A stretch of 64,000 nucleotides of DNA, taken from positions 6,634,001 to 6,698,000 of the forward strand of contig NZ_CP032543.1 in NCBI RefSeq assembly GCF_003610995.1, written 5' to 3'. Positions 28,662-37,802 of the stretch are shown here, piece after piece (position 1 is the stretch's first letter; each line of letters begins with the position of its first letter). Position numbers and translations under genes: made by a program. This DNA is from Streptomyces griseus subsp. griseus (GTDB lineage Bacteria; Actinomycetota; Actinomycetes; Streptomycetales; Streptomycetaceae). A model generated the notes under the pieces. The model was given only the letters and a program-made list of their open reading frames with translations. It was not told the origin of the DNA and searched no databases.

Positions 28662-30407
28662 GTGTCCCAGGACGACCAGTCAGCCGGGAGCCGGGAGGAA
28701 CTGTCGGTCACGGCCGACCTTCCCCCCGAACCGCTCAACACCCGGGCCCCGACCACCGACCGGGTGGTGTTCGGCGTCACGGCGGTCCTCACCGTCGCCT
28801 TCGTCGTCTGGGGCGCGATCGCCACCTCATCGCTGGAGACGGCGTCCGGCAAGCTGCTCAAGGGGCTCATCCACAACGGCGGCTGGGCCTTCATGCTCGC
28901 CGCGTCGGGCTTCGTCATCTTCGCCCTCTGGCTGGCCATCAGCCGCTACGGGAAGATCTGCCTCGGCCAGGAAGGGGAGCCGCCGGAGTTCCGGACCATC
29001 TCCTGGGTCGCGATGATGTTCAGCGCCGGTATGGGCATCGGGCTGATGTTCTGGGGCGTCAGTGAGCCCTTGGCCCACTTCCGCACCCCGCCGCCCGGCA
29101 CCGACCCCGCCGACTCGGCCGAGGCCATGCAGACGGCGATGGCCACCACCCTCTTCCACTGGACGCTGCACCCCTGGGCGATCTACGCGGTGGTCGGCCT
29201 CGCCATCGCCTACAGCGCCTACCGGATGCGCAGGAGGCAGACGATCAGCGCGGTCTTCGAGCCGCTGATCGGCGAGCGCCACGCGCGCGGAGGCGTCGGG
29301 CGCGTCATCGACATCCTGGCCATCTTCGCCACGCTCTTCGGCTCGGCGGCCTCGCTGGGCCTCGGCGCCCTCCAGATCGGCAGCGGTATCCAGGAGCTGG
29401 ACTGGCTGGAGAAGGCCGGCACCGGCCTCCTCGTCGCCATCATCGCCGTGCTGACGGTCGGCTTCGTCGCCTCCGCGGTCTCCGGTGTGGAGAAGGGCAT
29501 CCAGTGGCTCTCCAACATCAACATGGTGCTGGCCCTGCTCCTGGTCGTGTTCGTCTTCATCGTCGGCCCCACGATCTTCGTCCTCGACCTGATCCCCACC
29601 TCGCTGGGCGCCTACATCAGTGACCTCGGACAGCTCGCCGGCCGCACCGAGGCCACCGGCGGCGGTGAAGTCGCCGACTGGCTCGGCGGCTGGACGGTCT
29701 TCTACTGGGCCTGGTGGATCTCCTGGACGCCCTTCGTCGGCATGTTCATCGCCCGTATCAGCCGGGGCCGCACGATCCGCCAGTTCGTCGGCGGCGTCAT
29801 CCTGGTGCCCAGCACGGTCAGCCTGATCTGGTTCGCCGTCTTCGGCGGCACGGCCATGAAGCTGGACGAGGCGGGCAAGCTCACCGGCGCGGACACCCCC
29901 GAGGCCCAGCTCTTCGGCGTCCTCCAGGAGTACCCGATCGCCACCGTCACGAGCATCCTGGTGATGATCCTCGTCGGCATCTTTTTCGTCTCCGGCGCCG
30001 ACGCCGCCTCGATCGTCATGGGCACGCTCTCGCAGAAGGGCATCCTGGAGCCCAGCAAGTGGGTCGTCATCTTCTGGGGTGTCGTGACCGGGGCCGTGGC
30101 CGCGATCATGCTGCTCATCGGGGACGGCCAGGAGAACGCGCTGGAGGGGCTCCAGAACCTCACCATCCTGGTCGCCGCGCCCTTCGTCGTCGTCATGGTC
30201 GGCATGTGCGTGGCCCTGATGCGGGACCTGCGCAGGGACCCGCAGATCGTCCGCGAGGAGTTCGGCGTGGAGGCGGTCGAGTCCGCGGTGATCGAGGGGC
30301 ACGCCAAGTACGACGGCGACTTCGAGATCCGTATCGGCCCCGGCACCACGGTCACCACGGACGAGCGCCACAAGGACACCCCGATCGAGAAGGGCCCCCA
30401 GGGCTGA
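28662..30407 (+). CDS. BCCT-family glycine betaine/choline/carnitine transporter
   Basis: A 581-residue membrane protein with about 12 helices. Family marks are the GMGIGLMFWGVSEPL helix with its Gly-rich unwound region, and the Trp-rich segment FYWAWWISWTPFVGMFIARIS of the aromatic substrate box. It imports betaine-type osmolytes by ion coupling. GTG 28662 is chosen with GAAAGG nine bases upstream; GTG 28653 would add three residues and overlaps that site. The C-terminal tail is charged, as in osmosensing BetP relatives. Confidence 0.93.
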   Translation: MSQDDQSAGSREELSVTADLPPEPLNTRAPTTDRVVFGVTAVLTVAFVVWGAIATSSLETASGKLLKGLIHNGGWAFMLAASGFVIFALWLAISRYGKICLGQEGEPPEFRTISWVAMMFSAGMGIGLMFWGVSEPLAHFRTPPPGTDPADSAEAMQTAMATTLFHWTLHPWAIYAVVGLAIAYSAYRMRRRQTISAVFEPLIGERHARGGVGRVIDILAIFATLFGSAASLGLGALQIGSGIQELDWLEKAGTGLLVAIIAVLTVGFVASAVSGVEKGIQWLSNINMVLALLLVVFVFIVGPTIFVLDLIPTSLGAYISDLGQLAGRTEATGGGEVADWLGGWTVFYWAWWISWTPFVGMFIARISRGRTIRQFVGGVILVPSTVSLIWFAVFGGTAMKLDEAGKLTGADTPEAQLFGVLQEYPIATVTSILVMILVGIFFVSGADAASIVMGTLSQKGILEPSKWVVIFWGVVTGAVAAIMLLIGDGQENALEGLQNLTILVAAPFVVVMVGMCVALMRDLRRDPQIVREEFGVEAVESAVIEGHAKYDGDFEIRIGPGTTVTTDERHKDTPIEKGPQG

Positions 30408-30448
30408 GTCCCGGGGACCCCTTCGCACGTACGGCGGCGGCTCAGCCC
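30401..30448. terminator. possible bidirectional terminator between BCCT and oxidase genes
   Basis: GGGCTGAG (30401-30408) pairs with CTCAGCCC (30441-30448). The loop contains a second small palindrome, GTCCCGGGGAC-like. Each arm overlaps the stop codon region of one of the two convergent genes. The long loop makes this weaker than the other hairpins listed. Confidence 0.45.
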
Positions 30449-31377
30449 ACCAGGGCGGCCGCCGCCCGTGCGCAGCCCCACGCCACGGTCACGCCCGCAC
30501 CCCCGTGCCCGTAGTTGTGCACCAGCAGACCGCCGCCGGGCAGGGGCTCCGCCTCGATCCGCACCCCGGCCTCCCGCGCCGGCCGCAGTCCCACCCGGTG
30601 CCCCAGCACCCGGGCGCCCGCGATCTCCGGCCGGACCCGCGCACACCGTGCCAAGATCTCCCGGGCCGTCCCCGCATCGGGCTCCCGTCGCTCGTCGTCC
30701 GCCTCGGCGGTGCCCCCCAGCACCAGACCGGCCGGCTGCGGGAAGAAGTACGTCGTCGCGGCCGACGCCTGGTCCGCCTCGGTGAACCACTCCTCGATCC
30801 CCGGGTTCTCCACCACGACCAGCTGCCCCCGCACCGCCCGCACCCCCGCGTCCGGCACCAGTTCGCGCGCGCCCAGCCCCGTGCAGTTCACCACCACCGG
30901 GGCGGACGCCGCCGCCTCCTCGAACCCGGCCACCGCCCGCCGCTCCACCGCACCCCCCGCCGCCGTCAGCCGCCCCTCCAGCCACGCCAGGTGGACCGGC
31001 ATGTCCAGCAGCGGCAGCACCACCTGCAGCCCCTCGGCCACCTCCACGGCACCCTTCAGCTCCGCCGCCCAGGGCCCCAGCGCCGCGAACCGCTCACCGC
31101 CGTGCACCCCCGCCACCACCCGCACGCCGCTCCCACCGGCCCCGGCCGCCAGCTCCTCGTACACCGCGAGTGTCTCCAGCGACCAGGCGCCGACCCGCTC
31201 CGCCGGTTCGATCCGGTACGGCCACCACAGCGCCCCCGCCACCGCCGACGTCGTCACCCCGGCCGGATCGCGCGACCAGACCCGCACCCGCAGCCCGCGC
31301 TCCGCCAGGGTCACGGCGGTGGTCAGGCCGATGACCCCGCCGCCCACCACGATCACATCCGCCACATCCGTCGTCAT
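30442..31377 (-). CDS. D-amino-acid oxidase-family FAD enzyme
   Basis: A 311-residue flavoprotein. The N-terminal dinucleotide fold is VIVVGGGVIGLTTAVTLAERG and the C-terminal DAAO signature LLVHNYGHGGAGVTVAWG contains the conserved His-Asn-Tyr-Gly. It would oxidise D-amino acids to keto acids with peroxide release, in the cytoplasm. ATG 31377 has AGGAG five bases upstream; the much longer open frame beyond it is the shadow of the opposite ABC-F gene. Divergent from that ABC-F gene. Confidence 0.92.
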   Translation of the reverse strand: MTTDVADVIVVGGGVIGLTTAVTLAERGLRVRVWSRDPAGVTTSAVAGALWWPYRIEPAERVGAWSLETLAVYEELAAGAGGSGVRVVAGVHGGERFAALGPWAAELKGAVEVAEGLQVVLPLLDMPVHLAWLEGRLTAAGGAVERRAVAGFEEAAASAPVVVNCTGLGARELVPDAGVRAVRGQLVVVENPGIEEWFTEADQASAATTYFFPQPAGLVLGGTAEADDERREPDAGTAREILARCARVRPEIAGARVLGHRVGLRPAREAGVRIEAEPLPGGGLLVHNYGHGGAGVTVAWGCARAAAALVG

Positions 31378-31495
31378 GGTCACTCCTGTCCCGTCCGTAC
31401 GCACCTGTCGCTGCCCGGACGCTAACGGAAACCCCACGTCGGGGGCAGAGGGCAGCGGAGGGCACCCGTCACCGGCGACTAGGATCGGCACCCTG

Positions 31496-33133
31496 ATGAC
31501 TGCCACCCTCGTCGCCAAGGACCTCGCCGCCGGACACGGCGACCGCACGCTCTTCGCCGGACTCGACCTCGTCGTCGCCCCCGGAGACGTGATCGGTCTC
31601 GTCGGAGTCAACGGCGCCGGAAAATCGTCCCTGCTCCGCCTGCTCGCCGGACTCGACCGCCCGGAGGAGGGCGAGCTGCGGCTCTCCCCGCCCACCGCCA
31701 CCGTCGGCCACCTCCCGCAGGAGCCGGAGCGGCGCGAGGGCGAGACCGTGGCCGCGTTCCTGGCCCGCCGCACCGGCGTCGCCGACGCCCAGCGCGCCAT
31801 GGACGAGGCGACGGAGGGCCTGGTCTCCGGGGCCCCGGGCGCGGACGACGCGTACTCGGAAACCCTGGAGCGGTGGCTCGCCCTCGGCGGCGCGGACCTG
31901 GAGGAGCGGGCCGCGCAGGTAGCCGCCGAGCTGGGCCTCACGGTCAGCCTGGACCTGCCCATGACGGCCCTCTCCGGAGGCCAGGCGGCGCGCGCCGGAC
32001 TCGCCTCCCTCCTCCTCTCCCGCTACGACGTCTTCCTGCTGGACGAGCCGACCAACGACCTCGACCTCGACGGCCTGGAGCGCCTGGAGCGCTTCGTCTC
32101 GGGGCTGCGGGCCGGGACCGTCGTCATCAGCCACGACCGCGAGTTCCTGATGCGCACGGTCACCAAGGTGCTCGAACTCGACCTGGCCCAGCAGCAGATC
32201 AACCTCTACGGCGGTGGCTACGCGGCCTATCTGGAGGAGCGCGAGACCGCCCGCCGGCACGCCCGCGAGGGGTACGAGGAGTACGCCGACAAGAAGGCCG
32301 CCCTCGAAGCGCGCGGCCATATGCAGCGCTCCTGGATGGACAAGGGCGTCAGGAACGCCCGCCGCAAGGCCACCGACGGCGACAAGCTCGGCCGCAACGC
32401 CCGCAGCGAGGCCAGTGAGAAGCAGGCGGCGAAGGCCCGCCAGACCCAGCGCATGATCGAACGCCTCGACACCGTCGAGGAGCCGCGCAAGGAGTGGGAG
32501 CTGCGGATGGAGATCGCCACCGCCCCGCGCTCCGGATCGGTCGTCGCGACCCTGCGCGAGGCCCAGGTGGTGCGCGGTGAGTTCTCGTTCGGGCCCGCCT
32601 CGCTCCAGATCGACTGGGCCGACCGGGTCGCCATCACCGGCGCCAACGGCGCGGGCAAGTCCACCCTGCTCGCGGCCCTGTTGGAGCGGCTCCCGCTGGA
32701 CTCCGGCCAGGCCACGCTCGGTTCGGGCGTCGTGGTCGGCGAGGTCGACCAGGCCCGTCGGCTCTTCCTCGGCTCCCAGTCGCTGCTGGCGGCGTTCTGC
32801 GCCGCGGTCCCCGACACGGAACCGGCCGAAGTCCGCACACTGCTGGCCAAGTTCGGCCTGCGCGCCGACCATGTGATGCGCCCGGCCACCAGCCTCTCCC
32901 CGGGCGAACGCACCCGCGCTGCCCTCGCCCTGCTCCAGGGCCGGGGAGTCAACCTCCTGGTACTCGACGAGCCGACGAACCACCTGGACCTGCCCGCCAT
33001 CGAACAGCTGGAAGCGGCCCTGGAGAGCTACACGGGCACCCTGCTGCTGGTCACCCACGACCGGCGGATGCTGGAGGCGGTCCGCACCACCCGCCGTATC
33101 GAAGTGGCGGACGGCCAGATCAAGGAAGTCTGA
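31496..33133 (+). CDS. ABC-F family ATPase
   Basis: A 545-residue duplicated ABC ATPase with no membrane domain. Walker A boxes are GVNGAGKSS and GANGAGKST; signatures LSGGQAARAGLA and LSPGERTRAAL; Walker B FLLDEPTNDLD and LVLDEPTNHLD. The linker (about residues 240-320) is highly charged. The second signature has Pro in place of the first Gly. It is a translation-factor-type ABC-F, less resistance-like than the one at 12438. ATG 31496 was used; the upstream open frame is a shadow of the oxidase. A strong terminator follows. Confidence 0.9.
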   Translation: MTATLVAKDLAAGHGDRTLFAGLDLVVAPGDVIGLVGVNGAGKSSLLRLLAGLDRPEEGELRLSPPTATVGHLPQEPERREGETVAAFLARRTGVADAQRAMDEATEGLVSGAPGADDAYSETLERWLALGGADLEERAAQVAAELGLTVSLDLPMTALSGGQAARAGLASLLLSRYDVFLLDEPTNDLDLDGLERLERFVSGLRAGTVVISHDREFLMRTVTKVLELDLAQQQINLYGGGYAAYLEERETARRHAREGYEEYADKKAALEARGHMQRSWMDKGVRNARRKATDGDKLGRNARSEASEKQAAKARQTQRMIERLDTVEEPRKEWELRMEIATAPRSGSVVATLREAQVVRGEFSFGPASLQIDWADRVAITGANGAGKSTLLAALLERLPLDSGQATLGSGVVVGEVDQARRLFLGSQSLLAAFCAAVPDTEPAEVRTLLAKFGLRADHVMRPATSLSPGERTRAALALLQGRGVNLLVLDEPTNHLDLPAIEQLEAALESYTGTLLLVTHDRRMLEAVRTTRRIEVADGQIKEV

Positions 33134-33145
33134 GCGGAGTTACGG

Positions 33146-33184
33146 GGGTGGGGGCGGGCCGCACGTGGCGGCCCGCCCCCACCC
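33146..33184. terminator. strong bidirectional terminator
   Basis: A 17-base-pair GC-rich stem, arms 33146-33162 and 33168-33184, with a five-base loop ACGTG. It separates the convergent ABC-F and tex genes by only 61 bases, so it probably serves both. Confidence 0.9.
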
Positions 33185-33194
33185 GTCTCCGGGC

Positions 33195-35624
33195 TCAGCG
33201 CCCCCGGCCGCCCTGCTGCGGATCGGTCAGCCCGGCCCGCCGCAGCGCATCGGCCATCGCGCTGTTCGCCGGAGCCGGAGCACCCTGCCCCTGCCGCGAG
33301 CCACCGCCACCGCCGCGCCGGTCCCGGCCGCCGCCCTGACGGCCCTGCCCGCCGCCGGACCCCTGGCCGCCGCCCTGGCCCTGTCGCTGCTTCGGCGGAC
33401 GGGCGCCGCCCCGCTCACCACGGCCCTGCCCGCCGCCCGCGCCCGGCTCGTCGTCCAGCCGCAGCGTCAGCGAGATCCGCTTGCGCGGCACGTCGACGTC
33501 CATGACCTTGACCTTCACGATGTCCCCGGGCTTCACGACATCGCGCGGGTCCTTCACGAACGTCTTCGACAGCGCCGACACATGCACCAGGCCGTCCTGG
33601 TGGACGCCGATGTCGACGAACGCCCCGAACGCCGCCACATTCGTCACGACGCCCTCCAGCACCATGCCGGGCTCCAGGTCGCCGAGCTTTTCGACGCCCT
33701 CCTTGAAGGTCGCCGTGCGGAACGCGGGCCGCGGGTCGCGCCCCGGCTTCTCCAGCTCCTTCAGGATGTCCGTCACGGTCGGCAGACCGAACATGTCGTC
33801 CACGAAGTCCGCCGCGCGCAGCGACCGCAGCGCCTCCGTGTTGCCGATCAGCGAGGCGACCTCGCCGCCCGCCGTTCCACTCATCCGCCGCACCACCGGG
33901 TAGGCCTCCGGGTGCACGCTGGAGCCGTCCAGCGGGTCGTCGCCGCCCCGGATACGCAGGAAGCCCGCGCACTGCTCGTACGCCTTCGGACCCAGCCGAG
34001 CCACGTCCTTGAGCGCCTTGCGGGAGCGGAAGGGGCCGTTGGTGTCGCGGTGCGTCACGATGTTCTCGGCGAGTCCCGAGCTGATCCCCGAGACCCGCGA
34101 AAGGAGCGGCGCCGAGGCGGTGTTGACGTCCACGCCGACACCGTTCACACAGTCCTCCACCACCGCGTCCAGCGAACGCGACAGCTTCACCTCGGACAGG
34201 TCGTGCTGGTACTGGCCGACGCCGATCGACTTCGGGTCGATCTTCACCAGCTCGGCCAGCGGGTCCTGGAGCCGCCGCGCGATCGAGACCGCGCCGCGCA
34301 ACGACACGTCCATGTCGGGCAGTTCCTGCGAGGCGAAGGCCGAGGCGGAGTACACCGAGGCGCCCGCCTCCGAGACCATCACCTTGGTGAGCTTCAACTC
34401 CGGGTGCTTGTCGATCAGTTCACCGGCGAGCTTGTCCGTCTCACGGGACGCCGTGCCGTTGCCGATCGCGATCAGGTCGACCGCGTGCTCCTTCGCCAGG
34501 TGCGCGAGCTTGGCCAGCGCCTGGTCCCACTTGTTGGCGGGCACATGCGGGTGGATCACCTCGGTGGCCACCACCTTGCCGGTCGCGTCGACGACCGCGA
34601 CCTTCACCCCCGTACGGAAACCGGGGTCCAGGCCCAGCGTGGCCCGCGTCCCGGCCGGGGCGGCGAGCAGCAGGTCGCGCAGGTTGGAGGCGAAGACCCG
34701 TACGGCCTCGTCCTCCGCCGCCGTGCGCAGCCGCAGCCGCAGATCGATGCCCAGGTGCACCTGGATCCGGGTCCGCCACGCCCAACGCACCGTGTCCGCC
34801 AGCCACTTGTCGCCCGGCCGGCCCCGGTCGGCGATCTCGAAACGGCGGGCGATCATGTTCTCGTACGTCGAGGGGCCCGGTCGTTCGGCCACCTCCGGCT
34901 CCTCCGGCTCCAGGACCAGGTCGAGGACGTTCTCCTTCTCGCCCCGGAGCATCGCGAGCACCCGGTGCGAGGGCAGCGCGGTGAACGGCTCCGCGAAGTC
35001 GAAGTAGTCGGCGAACTTGGCGCCCGCCTCCTCCTGGCCCTCACGCACCTTCGCCGCCAGCCGGCCGCGGGTCCACATGCGCTCGCGCAGCTCACCGGTC
35101 AGGTCGGCGTCCTCGGAGAACCGCTCGGTGAGGATGGAGCGCGCGCCCTCCAGGGCCGCAGCCGCGTCCGCCACGCCCTTGTCGCCGTCCACGAACGCGG
35201 CGGCGGCGGCGAGCGGATCGACCGACGGGTCGGCGAGCAGCCCGTCCGCCAGCGGTTCGAGCCCCGCCTCCCGGGCGATCTGCGCCTTCGTCCGCCGCTT
35301 CGGCTTGAACGGCAGGTAGATGTCCTCCAGGCGCGCCTTGGTCTCGGCGCCCCGGATCGCGGCCTCCAGCGCGGCGTCGAGCTTGCCCTGTTCGCGGACG
35401 GAGTCGAGGATCGACGTGCGCCGCTCCTCCAGCTCCCGCAGATACCGCAGCCGCTCCTCCAGCGTGCGCAGCTGCGCGTCGTCGAGCGATTCGGTCGCCT
35501 CCTTGCGGTAGCGCGCGATGAACGGCACGGTGGACCCGCCGTCGAGCAGCTCGACGGCCGCCCTGACCTGTCGCTCACGTACGCCGAGCTCCTCGGCGAT
35601 CCTGCCTTCGATGGACGTCGTCAC
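33195..35624 (-). CDS. tex: Tex family S1 RNA-binding transcription accessory protein
   Basis: An 809-residue protein with the Tex order: N-terminal helical region (PFIARYRKEATESLDD), YqgF-like nuclease fold (LGLDPGFRTGVKVAVVD), helix-hairpin-helix (VDVNTASAPLLSRVSGIS) and S1 domain (GMVLEGVVTNVAAFGAFVDIG). It binds nucleic acid and affects transcription. After residue 730 comes a long Gly/Gln/Arg low-complexity tail with RGG-like repeats, unlike the short E. coli tail, ending MADALRRAGLTDPQ. ATG 35624 gives the standard start MTTSIEGRIAEELG. Confidence 0.95.
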   Translation of the reverse strand: MTTSIEGRIAEELGVRERQVRAAVELLDGGSTVPFIARYRKEATESLDDAQLRTLEERLRYLRELEERRTSILDSVREQGKLDAALEAAIRGAETKARLEDIYLPFKPKRRTKAQIAREAGLEPLADGLLADPSVDPLAAAAAFVDGDKGVADAAAALEGARSILTERFSEDADLTGELRERMWTRGRLAAKVREGQEEAGAKFADYFDFAEPFTALPSHRVLAMLRGEKENVLDLVLEPEEPEVAERPGPSTYENMIARRFEIADRGRPGDKWLADTVRWAWRTRIQVHLGIDLRLRLRTAAEDEAVRVFASNLRDLLLAAPAGTRATLGLDPGFRTGVKVAVVDATGKVVATEVIHPHVPANKWDQALAKLAHLAKEHAVDLIAIGNGTASRETDKLAGELIDKHPELKLTKVMVSEAGASVYSASAFASQELPDMDVSLRGAVSIARRLQDPLAELVKIDPKSIGVGQYQHDLSEVKLSRSLDAVVEDCVNGVGVDVNTASAPLLSRVSGISSGLAENIVTHRDTNGPFRSRKALKDVARLGPKAYEQCAGFLRIRGGDDPLDGSSVHPEAYPVVRRMSGTAGGEVASLIGNTEALRSLRAADFVDDMFGLPTVTDILKELEKPGRDPRPAFRTATFKEGVEKLGDLEPGMVLEGVVTNVAAFGAFVDIGVHQDGLVHVSALSKTFVKDPRDVVKPGDIVKVKVMDVDVPRKRISLTLRLDDEPGAGGGQGRGERGGARPPKQRQGQGGGQGSGGGQGRQGGGRDRRGGGGGSRQGQGAPAPANSAMADALRRAGLTDPQQGGRGR

Positions 35625-35760
35625 GGTTTTCCCGACTCGCCTTCTCGTACTGGCTGTGCTGGCCGTGCTCGCGGTGCGATGAGCACGTTCTTCCCTGGGC
35701 TTCCCCAGGCCTGCATTCTGCCGGGTGGCCGGGGCCGATGTCGCGCGACCTCGGGGAACA

Positions 35761-35800
35761 CGCCCGGAGCCCCCGCCACCGTGTGCGAGGGCTCCGGGCG
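35761..35800 (-). terminator. terminator after the SCO6745-family gene
   Basis: CGCCCGGAGCCC (35761-35772) pairs with GGGCTCCGGGCG (35789-35800), a 12-base-pair stem with a 16-base loop. It starts ten bases past the stop of the gene at 35810-36679, read on the reverse strand, and also shields the tex promoter region. Confidence 0.8.
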
Positions 35801-35809
35801 CGGCAGGGT

Positions 35810-36679
35810 TCAGCCCTGGCCGGTCGCCTCGGCCGGGAAGGCGCCCGCGGCGGCCGCCGTGAACAGGAAGCCGCGCCCCAGCTCGGTGAGCCGCTCCACA
35901 CCGTCCGCGCCCAGGTGTTCGTACGGGGCCCGGTCCATCCGGTCCGTCGCCTCCTCCACCTCCGCGCGCAGCGCCGTCCCCGCGTCGGTCAGCGCCGGCT
36001 CCTCGCCCGCCGCCAGCAGCCCGCGCTCCCGCAGCCGGGCGGAGGCCGCCTCCCAGTCGGTGCGGCGCCAGCCCCGGGAGGAGAGGAGCCAGCGGATCGC
36101 CATGCCCTTGCCCGTGGCGGTGTGGCTGACGAGCGACTCCACCGGGTCCAGACCGGCGGCGAGCAGCGCCGCGAGGTGCGCGTCGCCGCGGTGTTCGCGC
36201 AGCAGGGTCGCGGCGTGCCAGAACGCCAGGTGCGGCTCGTCGGGCACCGGCAGCTCCGCGTGCGCGGCGTAGAGCGGGCGGGCGTGCGGGGTGCAGGCCT
36301 CGGTGGCGCGCAGCGCGAGCCGGGCCGCCTCCGCCATCTCGTCCGAGGCGATGATCTCCTCACCGAGCAGCCGCCGCAGCGTCGCGTCCGCCGCCCGCAG
36401 CCGTGCCCCGAGCACCTGCTCGGGCGAGGCCACGGACCAGACGGCGGGCACGTGCTCGGCCACCAGGGCGGGGTTGAAGTTGTAGAAGGTCGCGGTGACG
36501 GTGCCCGCCCCCACGGCCCCGAACGCTGCGGCGCGGGTGGCGAAGTAGGCGGCGCTCGGGTCCTCGATGCCGAGCTTGCCCAGCTCGGCGCCCAGGTCGG
36601 GGGAGAAGAAGAGGCAGGAGTGCAGCGGGTTGACGGCGTTGTGGCAGCGGCGTTCCGCGCGGACCGGAAGAGAACTCAT
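35810..36679 (-). CDS. SCO6745-family protein (helical, function unknown)
   Basis: A 289-residue, mostly helical protein (CHNAVNPLHSCLFFSPDLGAEL start; RAAAFGAVGAGTVTATFYNFNP; SHTATGKGMAIRWLLSSRGW; AGEEPALTDAGTALRAEVE). The middle and C-terminal parts resemble a winged-helix transcription factor of the MarR type, while the N-terminal half is actinobacterium-specific. This family name comes from the S. coelicolor homologue, consistent with synteny across the window. Conserved His and Asn near the N-terminus hint at ligand or metal binding, unproven. ATG 36679 preceded by a TCCGG stretch only; start is from conservation. Confidence 0.75.
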   Translation of the reverse strand: MSSLPVRAERRCHNAVNPLHSCLFFSPDLGAELGKLGIEDPSAAYFATRAAAFGAVGAGTVTATFYNFNPALVAEHVPAVWSVASPEQVLGARLRAADATLRRLLGEEIIASDEMAEAARLALRATEACTPHARPLYAAHAELPVPDEPHLAFWHAATLLREHRGDAHLAALLAAGLDPVESLVSHTATGKGMAIRWLLSSRGWRRTDWEAASARLRERGLLAAGEEPALTDAGTALRAEVEEATDRMDRAPYEHLGADGVERLTELGRGFLFTAAAAGAFPAEATGQG

Positions 36680-36803
36680 ACCCGCACGTTACCGACTGGT
36701 CGGTACGGCGGGAACCCTGGGGAGGGCCCCGGCGCGGAGAACGGCCCGATGGCAGAGAAGGTGGGGTACTCGTCGTTGCGGCCACCGCCGCCCGCCGCCC
36801 AGG

Positions 36804-37775
36804 ATGGCAGGTGTGATCCAGCGAACCGTGCTCGTCGTCCTCTTCGACGGCGTCCAGAGTCTCGACGCGACCGGCCCGATGGAGGTCTTCGCCGGGGCCT
36901 CCCGGGCGCCGGGCGTCTCCTACGACCTGCGGACCGCCTCATGCGACGGCGGCCCCGTCTGCGCCTCCAGCGGGCTGACCCTGATGCCCGACAGCAGCCT
37001 GGCGGAGGCACCCGTACCGCACACCCTGCTGGTCCCCGGCGGGCACGGCAGCCGCGCCGCCCACCCGGAGCTGACCGACTGGCTGCGGGCCCACGCGCCA
37101 CGGGCCGAGCGGCTGGTCTCCGTCTGCACCGGGGCCCTGCTCCTGGCCCGCGCCGGCCTGCTGGACGGGCACCGGGTGACCACCCACTGGGCCTTCTGCG
37201 AGCAGCTCGCCCGGGACTTCCCCGACGTCCGGGTGGACCCCGACCCGATCTTCGTACGGGACGGGCGGCTGGCCACCTCGGCGGGCGTCACCGCGGGCAT
37301 CGACCTGGCGCTCGCGCTGGTGGAGGAGGACCACGGCCGGGACCTGGCGCTGACCGTCGCCCGCCACCTCGTGGTCTTCCTGCGCCGCCCCGGCAACCAG
37401 GCCCAGTTCAGCGCGCAGCTCAGCGCCCAGACCGCACAGCGCGAACCCCTGCGCGAGGTCCAGCACTGGATCACCCAGCACCCGGACGCGGACCTCGCCG
37501 TGGAAGCCCTCGCGGCCCGCGCCCGGCTCTCGCCCCGGCACTTCGCCCGCGCGTTCCGGGCGGAGACCGGTACGACACCGGGGCGGTACGTCGACCGCGT
37601 ACGCCTGGAGCACGCCCGCAGGCTCCTGGAGGACACCTCCGAACCCGTCGAACGGATCGCCCGCGCCAGCGGCTACGGCACGCCCGAAGCCATGCGCCGC
37701 GCCTTCGTGAAGGCCCTCGCCACGGCACCGGCCGAGTACCGCCGCCGCTTCCGTACGCCGATGTCCGCCACCTGA
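36804..37775 (+). CDS. GlxA-type regulator: DJ-1/PfpI domain plus AraC helix-turn-helix
   Basis: About 323 residues. Residues 5-170 are a DJ-1/PfpI sensor domain with the nucleophile-elbow Cys in SVCTGALLLARAG. Residues 215-315 carry two AraC-type helix-turn-helices (AVEALAARARLSPRHFARAF and VERIARASGYGTPEAMRRAF). ATG 36804 or in-frame GTG 36813 may start it; both lie just before the conserved core. It sits 27 bases upstream of an isonitrile-hydratase-like gene on the same strand, so it may control it. Signal unknown. Confidence 0.9.
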   Translation: MAGVIQRTVLVVLFDGVQSLDATGPMEVFAGASRAPGVSYDLRTASCDGGPVCASSGLTLMPDSSLAEAPVPHTLLVPGGHGSRAAHPELTDWLRAHAPRAERLVSVCTGALLLARAGLLDGHRVTTHWAFCEQLARDFPDVRVDPDPIFVRDGRLATSAGVTAGIDLALALVEEDHGRDLALTVARHLVVFLRRPGNQAQFSAQLSAQTAQREPLREVQHWITQHPDADLAVEALAARARLSPRHFARAFRAETGTTPGRYVDRVRLEHARRLLEDTSEPVERIARASGYGTPEAMRRAFVKALATAPAEYRRRFRTPMSAT

Positions 37776-37802
37776 CCCGACCCGCCCACCGAAAGGCAGC
37801 CC

